From Thiomargarita sp. (lineage in GTDB: Bacteria; Pseudomonadota; Gammaproteobacteria; Beggiatoales; Beggiatoaceae), in the NCBI GenBank assembly GCA_023144675.1, contig JAGLFE010000306.1, positions 1 through 6,046 of the forward strand: a DNA stretch of 6,046 nt, in the 5' to 3' direction. Every line of letters begins with the position of its first letter. Positions within the stretch are counted from its first letter, which is position 1. A program made the position numbers and the translations under genes. The notes beneath the pieces are model-generated. The model saw only the letters and a program-made list of their open reading frames with translations, ran no database searches and was not told where the DNA came from. Below, piece after piece: positions 1 through 5,286 of the stretch.

Positions 1-248
1 TGAATGGTGGTGCAGATTTTTATGCTAATAATATAAATGATTTAAAAAAAGAGGGTTCTATTTCCCTTAATATTTTTCTTGCCGCTTGTAAGAAACGTGG
101 TATTAAAGCAAAAAAAGAATATTCAGGTAATTTTAATGTCCGTATATCTAAAAAATTACATATTGATATAGCAACTTTAGCTACTATTGAAGGCAAAAGT
201 ATAAACCAATTGATAATCGATGTTTTAGATAATACAATTCAAGCATAA
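1..248 (+). CDS. HicB-family antitoxin, C-terminal part (5' end outside window)
   Basis: An open frame read from base 3 runs to a TAA at 246-248 and gives about 81 residues with no start inside the window. The end of the protein reads YSGNFNVRISKKLH, followed by IEGKSINQLIIDVL. This is the typical HicB C-terminus: a linker ending in (Y/F)SGxFNVRI, then a ribbon-helix-helix DNA-binding segment with the (E)GKS(L/I)NQL motif. The preceding piece (FLAACKKRGIKAKK) fits the end of the partial RNase H-like fold of HicB proteins. In the family, HicB neutralises the HicA mRNA interferase and represses its own operon. A hicA partner would be expected just upstream but cannot be seen, so it could also be an orphan HicB-like protein. 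It ends 73 nt before pth, on the same strand. Confidence 0.8.
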   Translation, partial: NGGADFYANNINDLKKEGSISLNIFLAACKKRGIKAKKEYSGNFNVRISKKLHIDIATLATIEGKSINQLIIDVLDNTIQA

Positions 249-321
249 TAAAATATTGTACCAATGTTATTCATAAATATTTTCGGTTATAAAATAGAAA
301 AATTAGATATATTACAAAAAA

Positions 322-933
322 GTGTCAATTAAACTAATCGTAGGACTAGGAAATCCTGGTTCTCGTTACACTGCAACTCGTCATAATGCTGGATTTTGGT
401 TGATAGATAATCTAGTTGCACAAATGCCTATTTCGTTGCGTGCTGAGACCAAATTTTTTGGAGAAGTTTGTCGTTTAGATTCTTCTATCTTGATGCCCAA
501 ATTAAATTTAGACGAAAATTTATTTCCTATTTGGCTACTTAAACCGCATACATTTATGAACAATAGTGGTAAAGCCGTTGCTGCTTTATCTCGCTTCTAT
601 AAAATCCCAATTAAACAAATACTCGTTATCCATGATGATCTCGATTTTCCTGCTGGAATGGTGCGTTTAAAAAAGGGTGGCAGTGATTGCAAACACAATG
701 GATTAAAAAGCATTATTGCGGGTTTGGGTAGTAAAGAATTTTTGCGCTTACGCTTTGGAATTGGACATCCAGGACATCGAGATGCTGTTTCTAATTATGT
801 ACTTAATTCCCCAAGTAAACAAGATAAAGAAGTTATTGAAATCGCTATCAATGACGTGTTACAAGTTTTACCACTAATTTTAGCTGATGAATTAGATAAA
901 GCGATGCAATTCTTACATACCAGTATAAAATGA
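322..933 (+). CDS. pth: Peptidyl-tRNA hydrolase
   Basis: Pth is a cytosolic enzyme that cleaves the ester bond of peptidyl-tRNAs released from stalled ribosomes, recycling tRNA. The 203-residue product shows the bacterial Pth signatures in order: KLIVGLGNPG (4-13, with Asn11), TRHNAG (19-24, with catalytic His21), FMNNSGKAV (78-86), the VIHDDLD block with Asp105 (102-108), HNGLKSI (125-131) and RLRFGIGHPG (142-151). Asn11, His21 and Asp105 correspond to E. coli Asn10, His20 and Asp93. The protein is slightly longer than E. coli Pth (194 aa), mainly because of about 11 extra residues near 52-70. The loop that normally reads GGHNGL is CKHNGL here. The start is GTG at 322; an in-frame stop at 304-306 and the position of the N-terminal motif leave no better choice. 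There is no clear Shine-Dalgarno sequence before it, only A-rich sequence. The usual neighbours (rplY, ychF) are not seen. Confidence 0.96.
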   Translation: MSIKLIVGLGNPGSRYTATRHNAGFWLIDNLVAQMPISLRAETKFFGEVCRLDSSILMPKLNLDENLFPIWLLKPHTFMNNSGKAVAALSRFYKIPIKQILVIHDDLDFPAGMVRLKKGGSDCKHNGLKSIIAGLGSKEFLRLRFGIGHPGHRDAVSNYVLNSPSKQDKEVIEIAINDVLQVLPLILADELDKAMQFLHTSIK

Positions 934-954
934 TTAGTTATACTGTATAATTTT
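921..954 (+). terminator. Weak candidate intrinsic terminator at the end of pth
   Basis: A perfect 8-bp inverted repeat, CAGTATAA (921-928) and TTATACTG (938-945), has a 9-nt loop and spans the pth stop codon. It is followed by TATAATTTT (946-954). The stem is mostly A/T and the T-run is short and interrupted, so termination would be inefficient if it occurs at all. In such A+T-rich DNA an 8-bp repeat may also be chance. Confidence 0.3.
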
Positions 955-1071
955 AACAACCAATATATAAACTCTTGGTTAGTTTCAGTTAAATTTATGC
1001 GTGTTCTTAGCTAAAAAGCCTTGTATTTTAAACTAAATTTAATTATTTTCATAATTATTAATAATCAATAC

Positions 1072-1100
1072 TTGAATTTTATAAAAAGAACCTGTATAAT
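1072..1100 (+). promoter_or_regulatory. Sigma70-type promoter of tpiA-secG-tRNA-Leu
   Basis: A perfect -10 box TATAAT (1095-1100) is preceded at exactly 17 bp by TTGAAT (1072-1077), which matches 4 of 6 bases of the -35 consensus including TTGA. Transcription would start near 1107, giving a leader of roughly 27 nt before the tpiA ATG at 1134. It is the best-spaced promoter I find in the window and sits where a new unit should begin, about 160 nt after pth. Confidence 0.72.
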
Positions 1101-1122
1101 ATCTACAAAATTCTTATCAAAA

Positions 1123-1128
1123 AGAGGT
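1123..1128 (+). promoter_or_regulatory. Shine-Dalgarno sequence of tpiA
   Basis: AGAGGT lies 5 nt before the ATG at 1134. It is the only clear Shine-Dalgarno sequence before any gene start in this window and supports the chosen tpiA start. Confidence 0.75.
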
Positions 1129-1133
1129 ATAAA

Positions 1134-1883
1134 ATGCGTCAATCATTAGTTATTGGCAATTGGAAAATGAATGGTTCCTTGCAAAATAATCAAGCTTTAT
1201 TACAAGGATTAATACAAGGTTCAGACGAAGCTCTACAGAAAAAAATGGGTGTCTGTGTTCCCTTTGTGTATTTACAACAAATTAAAGACCTGTTAAAAAA
1301 TACCGTAATTAGTTGGGGATCGCAAGACCTTTCTGAACAAGATTCAGGTGCTTTTACCGGTGAAATTGCTGGTAGTATGTTAATAGATTTTGGTTGTAAA
1401 TATGCTATTGTTGGACATTCTGAACGGCGTAGTTTATATAATGAAAGCGACGAATTGGTCGCCAAAAAATTTGCTAAAGCTCAAAAATCTGGTTTAATTC
1501 CTGTTTTATGTATTGGTGAATTATTAGAAGAGCGTGAAGCAGGCAAAACTGAAAATGTGGTTAAACGTCAATTGGATGCAGTGATTAATTCACAAGGCAT
1601 AGCCGCTCTAGCCAATTCTGTGATTGCTTATGAACCAGTTTGGGCAATCGGTACAGGAAAAACTGCTTTTCCACAACAAGCTCAAGACGTTCACGCTTTT
1701 ATTCGTCAAGATATTGCTAACCGAGATGCAACTATTGCAGAAAATGTACAACTTTTATACGGTGGTAGTGTTAAAGGTAGTAATGCAGCCGAATTATTTG
1801 CCATGTCTGATATTGATGGCGGATTAATTGGAGGAGCTTCACTTAAAGCAGATGACTTTTTAACTATTTGTCAAGCAGCATAG
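1134..1883 (+). CDS. tpiA: Triosephosphate isomerase
   Basis: This enzyme interconverts dihydroxyacetone phosphate and glyceraldehyde 3-phosphate in glycolysis and gluconeogenesis, in the cytosol. The 249 residues match the usual bacterial length and a complete TIM barrel. Visible active-site elements are GNWKMNG (8-14, with Lys11), VGHSERR (93-99, with electrophile His95), AYEPVWAIGTGKTA (165-178, with catalytic base Glu167 and the mobile loop 6), YGGSVK (209-214) and the phosphate-binding end GGLIGGASLK (229-238). All catalytic residues are present. The ATG at 1134 follows a good Shine-Dalgarno sequence and a promoter. secG starts 6 nt after the stop, so the two genes are almost certainly cotranscribed, as in many gammaproteobacteria. 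Confidence 0.98.
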   Translation: MRQSLVIGNWKMNGSLQNNQALLQGLIQGSDEALQKKMGVCVPFVYLQQIKDLLKNTVISWGSQDLSEQDSGAFTGEIAGSMLIDFGCKYAIVGHSERRSLYNESDELVAKKFAKAQKSGLIPVLCIGELLEEREAGKTENVVKRQLDAVINSQGIAALANSVIAYEPVWAIGTGKTAFPQQAQDVHAFIRQDIANRDATIAENVQLLYGGSVKGSNAAELFAMSDIDGGLIGGASLKADDFLTICQAA

Positions 1884-1889
1884 AAAATT

Positions 1890-2255
1890 ATGACTTTACA
1901 AGAAATATTAGCGATTGTTCATGTATTTCTCTGTGTTGGATTAATTGGTTTGATATTAATTCAGCACGGGAAAGGTGCAGATGCAGGTGCCGCATTTGGC
2001 GGTGGTGCTTCTGGTACCGTATTTGGTAGTCAAGGTTCCACTTCTTTTTTAAGTCGGACTACGGCAGTTTTAGCAACAATATTTTTTATGACTTGTCTTG
2101 CTTTAGCTTATTTTACTATTCAACGTATTGAACCTAAAAGTGTACTTGAAACCACAACTATTACAACAGAAGAATCAACTACAGAAGTTCCTGCAATTGA
2201 TGAAATAATTCCTGTTGATACAGTAGATATAGACGAAGAATTGCCGACTCCATAA
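1890..2255 (+). CDS. secG: Protein-export membrane protein SecG
   Basis: SecG is the small, non-essential subunit of the SecYEG translocon in the inner membrane; it assists SecA-driven export. The 121-residue product has the two predicted membrane helices (about 3-24 and 56-78). Between them lies the family's hallmark cytoplasmic loop: QHGKGADAGAAFGGGASGTVFGS (25-47), then TSFLSRTTAVLATIFF (51-66). The C-terminal tail (about 88-121) is rich in Thr, Glu and Asp and of low complexity, a region that varies between species. It starts 6 nt after the tpiA stop with no visible Shine-Dalgarno sequence, so translation may be coupled to tpiA. A tRNA-Leu gene follows after 21 nt, as in E. coli where leuU follows secG. 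Confidence 0.95.
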   Translation: MTLQEILAIVHVFLCVGLIGLILIQHGKGADAGAAFGGGASGTVFGSQGSTSFLSRTTAVLATIFFMTCLALAYFTIQRIEPKSVLETTTITTEESTTEVPAIDEIIPVDTVDIDEELPTP

Positions 2256-2276
2256 ATAATTAAATTATTCAAAATA

Positions 2277-2362
2277 GCCGATGTGGTGGAATTGGTAGAC
2301 ACGCTGTCTTGAGGGGGCAGTGGCGTAAAGCCGTGCCAGTTCAAGTCTGGCCATCGGCACCA
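2277..2362 (+). tRNA. tRNA-Leu (anticodon GAG)
   Basis: The 86-nt gene folds as a class II tRNA. The acceptor stem is GCCGATG (2277-2283) with CATCGGC (2352-2358). The anticodon stem is CTGTC/GGCAG with one G-U pair, and the anticodon GAG is at 2311-2313. A long variable arm follows, with a GGC/GCC stem. The T arm is GCCAG (2335-2339) TTCAAGT CTGGC (2347-2351). Discriminator A2359 and an encoded CCA (2360-2362) complete it. The D-arm sequence GGTGGAATTGGTAGACAC is typical of tRNA-Leu. It reads CUC and CUU codons. It lies 21 nt after secG and directly before a terminator, so it is probably processed from the tpiA-secG transcript. It is the positional counterpart of E. coli leuU. Confidence 0.97.
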
Positions 2363-2367
2363 TTTTT

Positions 2368-2405
2368 ATGGTAGTAATGCTTAATGTGTTGCTACCATTT
2401 TTTTT
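2368..2405 (+). terminator. Rho-independent terminator after tRNA-Leu
   Basis: ATGGTAGTAA (2368-2377) pairs with TTGCTACCAT (2389-2398), 10 bp including one G-U, around an 11-nt loop that may close further by G-U pairs. A run of eight T (2398-2405) follows at once. It begins 5 nt after the tRNA CCA end and ends the tpiA-secG-tRNA unit. The left side is also T-rich rather than A-rich, so it should act in one direction only. Confidence 0.88.
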
Positions 2406-2441
2406 GATTAAAATTTTTTTAAATATTAAAGATGAAAAACC

Positions 2442-4004
2442 ATGAATAATAAACTAATTGAAATTATGGATACCACGCTGAGAGATGGTGAGCAAATGCA
2501 AGGCGTTTCCTATCCTGCTGAGGAAAAATTAAGCATTTCTAAAATTCTGTTGACCGAAGTTAAAGTTGATCGTTTAGAAGTTACTTCAGCTAGAGTTTCG
2601 GAAGGCGAAAAAATTTCGGTGCAAAAAATGCTAGATTGGGCAAAAGAAACTCAATATGCGGATAAATTTGAAATTCTTAGTTTTGTTGATAAAAATAAAT
2701 CGGTAGATTGGGTAAAATCGCTTGGGGTGCAATGCATAAATTTATTAACCAAAGGCTCTTTAAAACATTGCACAGAACAACTTAAAAAAACCTTAGAACA
2801 GCATATCATTGATATTCAAGCAACAGTTTTATACGCTGCTGATAATAATATAACGGTTAATGTTTACCTAGAAGATTTTTCTAATGGCATCAAAACTTCA
2901 CCAAGTTATGTATATTCAATGATAGATGCCTTATTGGATTTGCCAGTTAAGCGAATTATGTTACCTGATACGCTAGGCATTTTTAATCCATTTGAAACTT
3001 ACCAATATATATCAGAAGTTGTCAATCGCTATCCTGAAGTACATTTCGACTTCCACGCGCATAACGATTATGGTTTAGCCACCTCAAATGCAATGGCGGC
3101 AGTTAAAGCTGGTATCAAAGGAATTCATGGAACAGTTAATGGAATGGGCGAACGAGCTGGTAATGCACCTTTAGATGAAATTATAGCTAGTTGTAAAGAC
3201 TTTTTATTGGCAGAATTCAATGTTAATGAAAAGAAATTGTATAAAATTTCCCGTATGGTAGAAACACTTTCGGGGCAAAAAATGGCGGCAAATAAACCCA
3301 TTTACGGCAAAAATGTCTTCACGCAAACTGCAGGTATTCACGCCGATGGTGATAAAAAAGGTAATTTATATGGCAATCAGTTGATTCCAGAACGTTTTGA
3401 TCGAAAACGCAAATATGCTTTAGGAAAACTATCTGGCAAAGCGAATTTAGAAATGAGTTTACAAGAACTTTCTTATGAATTAACCGAAGCGGAAAAATCA
3501 CTGTTATTAAAAAGAATCATTGAATTAGGTGATAAAAAAGAAGTGGTAACTACTGAAGATTTGCCTTATTTAATTAGTGATATATTGGAAACTCCACGAA
3601 ATATACCGTTTACAATTATCCATTCTTCAATTAATTCTACTTATGATTTAAAATCAATAGCAGCGGTACAATGCAGTTACCAAGGACAAATATTGGATGC
3701 TTACGCACATGGCGATGGTGGCTATGATGCTTTTATGAATGCTTTAAAGCAGATATTGCAGAAATTCCAAATTCCAATTCCGCTTTTATTAGATTATGAA
3801 ATTAGCATTCCTCCTGGTGGCAAAACCGATGCTTTAACTAGGGCAGTTATTACTTGGCAATTAAATTTGGAAAATCAAGACCCAAAAATTATTACTACTC
3901 GTGGGGTTAATGTTGACCAAAATATAGCTGCAATTGAAGCAACCATTAAAGTAATCAATTTGATTATCAATAATTATATTCGCCAAATAGATGAAAAATT
4001 ATAA
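2442..4004 (+). CDS. 2-isopropylmalate synthase-like enzyme (LeuA family, divergent type)
   Basis: Members of this DRE-TIM metallolyase family condense acetyl-CoA with a 2-oxoacid. The likely substrate is 2-oxoisovalerate (leucine pathway); citramalate- or homocitrate-type activity cannot be excluded. The N-terminal catalytic barrel (about 5-275) has MDTTLRDGEQ (9-18, with Arg14 and metal ligand Asp15), the metal ligands in FHAHNDYGLAT (204-214, with His205 and His207) and GERAGNAPLDEI (236-247, with Asn241). The linker region reads TAGIHADGDKKGNLYG (296-311, with His300) and KYALGKLSGKANL (324-336). The C-terminal LeuA-type regulatory (dimer) domain, about 385-515, includes AHGDGGYDA (422-430), SIPPGGKTDAL (455-465) and TTRGVNVDQNIAAIEAT (485-501). 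A complete regulatory domain argues for feedback control, probably by an amino-acid product. MQGVS after DGEQ and EVTSARVSEGE (46-56) differ from the usual SPGVS and EAGFP segments; I associate this form with Bacteroidota. ATG at 2442 follows the terminator by 36 nt with only a weak ribosome site. Confidence 0.85.
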   Translation: MNNKLIEIMDTTLRDGEQMQGVSYPAEEKLSISKILLTEVKVDRLEVTSARVSEGEKISVQKMLDWAKETQYADKFEILSFVDKNKSVDWVKSLGVQCINLLTKGSLKHCTEQLKKTLEQHIIDIQATVLYAADNNITVNVYLEDFSNGIKTSPSYVYSMIDALLDLPVKRIMLPDTLGIFNPFETYQYISEVVNRYPEVHFDFHAHNDYGLATSNAMAAVKAGIKGIHGTVNGMGERAGNAPLDEIIASCKDFLLAEFNVNEKKLYKISRMVETLSGQKMAANKPIYGKNVFTQTAGIHADGDKKGNLYGNQLIPERFDRKRKYALGKLSGKANLEMSLQELSYELTEAEKSLLLKRIIELGDKKEVVTTEDLPYLISDILETPRNIPFTIIHSSINSTYDLKSIAAVQCSYQGQILDAYAHGDGGYDAFMNALKQILQKFQIPIPLLLDYEISIPPGGKTDALTRAVITWQLNLENQDPKIITTRGVNVDQNIAAIEATIKVINLIINNYIRQIDEKL

Positions 4005-5124
4005 GCTACTTTTTTTAATAATAGCATTTATGTTTGTCGTGAATACAATATTTGCGACCGAAAAATCAACTACTTTATTTACTGTTGGAAAATATGCAAA
4101 TAGCCCGACAGGTAATTATGCAAATAATCTTTCTTTGAGTCGGGTATTAAAAATTCCAGGAGCTGATGAGTTGGAGATTAGTATTTCTGGTTCTATTGAA
4201 AAAGATTGTTCTAAACGCAACCGAACTTGTGATTATCTTGCTATTTATGATGGTGAAGATCATGAAATAAAACGTTATATGGGCGAAATTAATAATAAAA
4301 AATTATTAGTGCGGGGAGATAATATCCGAGTTGTATTTAAATCGGATGGAAAAACCACTAAAAAAGGAGTTATTGTTCGAGTATTTAAACGCTTACCAGC
4401 TAATATATTTAAGGAAATTAAGGAAAAATTAGTCGTTGCCACCAATAATGTTTTGAAACAGGGTACTAGTACTATTTATACTAAAATAATTCGAAGTACT
4501 AATAAATTCAAAGGTTTACAAAATAAGATTGACACAATACAAAACCTTGATTTAGTTATTGATGAAGTAACGGATGCTTTGATAGAGGTGTCGCAAATTT
4601 ATCAAGAAATTTCTTCAATGAATGATGCAATTATGGCAACGCATCAAAAGGAATTTAAAACTATTGAAACTCTGAAATATGATACAGTATATCATAGTAA
4701 AAAGTTGGAAGCAAAAAAGAAAATTTATTTAACCAGAATCCATGAAGCCGAAAAAAAGTTACAAAAAACTGATGATAATTTTGAAAAACAAAAACAGCAG
4801 TTTTCTATTAATGGTTATAAAAGTGTGATAAATTCTTTATATGCGCAACAAGTTATTTGGAAAAAATTTTATGAAGCACAAGAAACATTAGCAATTAATT
4901 TAAAATTATATTCCCAAAAAATTAGTTTACTATTGCATTTATTAAAAATTAGTTCCCAAATTTATGAGCAATCTGCTAATATTGCCTTGCTGAGGAAATC
5001 AAGCATTTTGGATTTAAAAGATTTAACTAATTTATCTGAATTGCAAGATATTACTAATGAAATTGAGGAAATTGAAGAAGAAATTAGGGAACAATTGGAG
5101 CATATTAGAGATACAAAATTGTAA
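3991..5124 (+). CDS. Secreted protein with CUB-like domain and long coiled-coil-rich C-terminal region
   Basis: I do not recognise a named gene. The 377-residue product starts with a signal peptide: Lys at 2 and 5, a hydrophobic core 6-17 and a likely cleavage site after Ala22. Residues about 28-133 look like a CUB-like beta-sandwich: CDYLAIYDG (80-88) matches the usual YDxLxIYDG strand, and GDNIRVVFKSDG (109-120) with KKGVIVRV (124-131) matches its closing strands. Cys73 and Cys80 could form a disulfide after export. From about 136 to 377 the protein is rich in Lys, Glu, Gln and Leu, predicted helical with coiled-coil segments. It has a Lys/Glu-rich stretch (about 237-270) and ends in an acidic repeat-like helix (EIEEIEEEIREQLE, 357-370). 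No transmembrane anchor or enzyme motif is seen after the signal peptide. The periplasm, outer surface or medium is the likely location; an adhesive or scaffold role is only a guess. The gene overlaps the LeuA-like gene by 14 nt, with no clear Shine-Dalgarno sequence, suggesting translational coupling. Confidence 0.78.
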   Translation: MKNYKLLFLIIAFMFVVNTIFATEKSTTLFTVGKYANSPTGNYANNLSLSRVLKIPGADELEISISGSIEKDCSKRNRTCDYLAIYDGEDHEIKRYMGEINNKKLLVRGDNIRVVFKSDGKTTKKGVIVRVFKRLPANIFKEIKEKLVVATNNVLKQGTSTIYTKIIRSTNKFKGLQNKIDTIQNLDLVIDEVTDALIEVSQIYQEISSMNDAIMATHQKEFKTIETLKYDTVYHSKKLEAKKKIYLTRIHEAEKKLQKTDDNFEKQKQQFSINGYKSVINSLYAQQVIWKKFYEAQETLAINLKLYSQKISLLLHLLKISSQIYEQSANIALLRKSSILDLKDLTNLSELQDITNEIEEIEEEIREQLEHIRDTKL

Positions 5125-5125
5125 C

Positions 5126-5272
5126 AAGTATAGAACTATCAAATTACCCATTATTACCTTGACGGTGAAAGCGATGAAAGATGGTGAAACTAAATGTATT
5201 GAAGCGGGCGCAAATGATTATTTATCTAAGTCAATTGATAACGACAAGTTATTGTCATTGATGCGGGTTTGA
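5126..5272 (+). pseudogene. Remnant of a response-regulator receiver domain (C-terminal half)
   Basis: The frame starting at 5126 reads KYRTIKLPIITLTVKAMKDG, then TKCIEAGANDYLSKSIDND and LLSLMRV before TGA (5270-5272). This closely follows the second half of receiver domains from hybrid histidine kinases, usually LPIIALTAKAMKGDREKCLEAGANDYLSKPID. It contains the conserved Thr/Ser of the switch (LT) and the conserved Lys (LSK). The first half, with the acidic pair and the phosphorylated Asp, is absent, so it cannot act as a phospho-switch. The almost invariant Pro after the Lys is Ser here, a further sign of decay. No good start with a ribosome site precedes it; the frame is open upstream only because it overlaps the CUB-protein gene. 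It is wedged between that gene (1 nt) and the ABC permease (14 nt). Confidence 0.72.
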
Positions 5273-5286
5273 TTATCGGTAGCTAA

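Noticed and set aside
941..951. TATAAT at 946-951 just after pth as a second promoter
   Set aside because: No acceptable -35 box lies 16-18 bp upstream, and the sequence overlaps the candidate pth hairpin. CTGTATAAT does recur at the tpiA promoter (1092-1100), but one 9-mer repeat in A+T-rich DNA is weak evidence.
958..985. AACCAA/TTGGTT inverted repeat in the pth-tpiA gap as terminator or operator
   Set aside because: Only 6 bp with an 11-nt loop and no following T-run; no known regulator motif is matched.
2255..2269. Perfect 7-bp A/T palindrome between secG and the tRNA gene
   Set aside because: The arms are separated by a single base and contain only A and T; no stable hairpin or convincing promoter results, so chance is likely.
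2120..2344. Minus-strand reading frame across secG and the tRNA gene
   Set aside because: It is antisense to the low-complexity SecG tail and runs into a well-folded tRNA; it has no recognisable domain or ribosome site.
2389..2441. Promoter for the LeuA-like gene using TTGCTA (2389-2394) as -35
   Set aside because: At 16-18 bp spacing the -10 position falls in an A/T run without a TATAAT-like hexamer, and the -35 lies in the terminator stem. A promoter must exist or read-through occurs, but I cannot place it.
4905..4965. Repeated AAAATTAGTT near 4917 and 4946 as a DNA repeat element
   Set aside because: Both copies encode similar KIS helix residues inside the coiled-coil region, which is expected from repetitive protein sequence in A+T-rich DNA.
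5057..5125. Start of a 71-residue protein at 5057 that includes the receiver remnant
   Set aside because: The first 23 residues come from the out-of-frame reading of the CUB-protein gene and resemble no receiver sequence; the homologous part begins only at about 5126.
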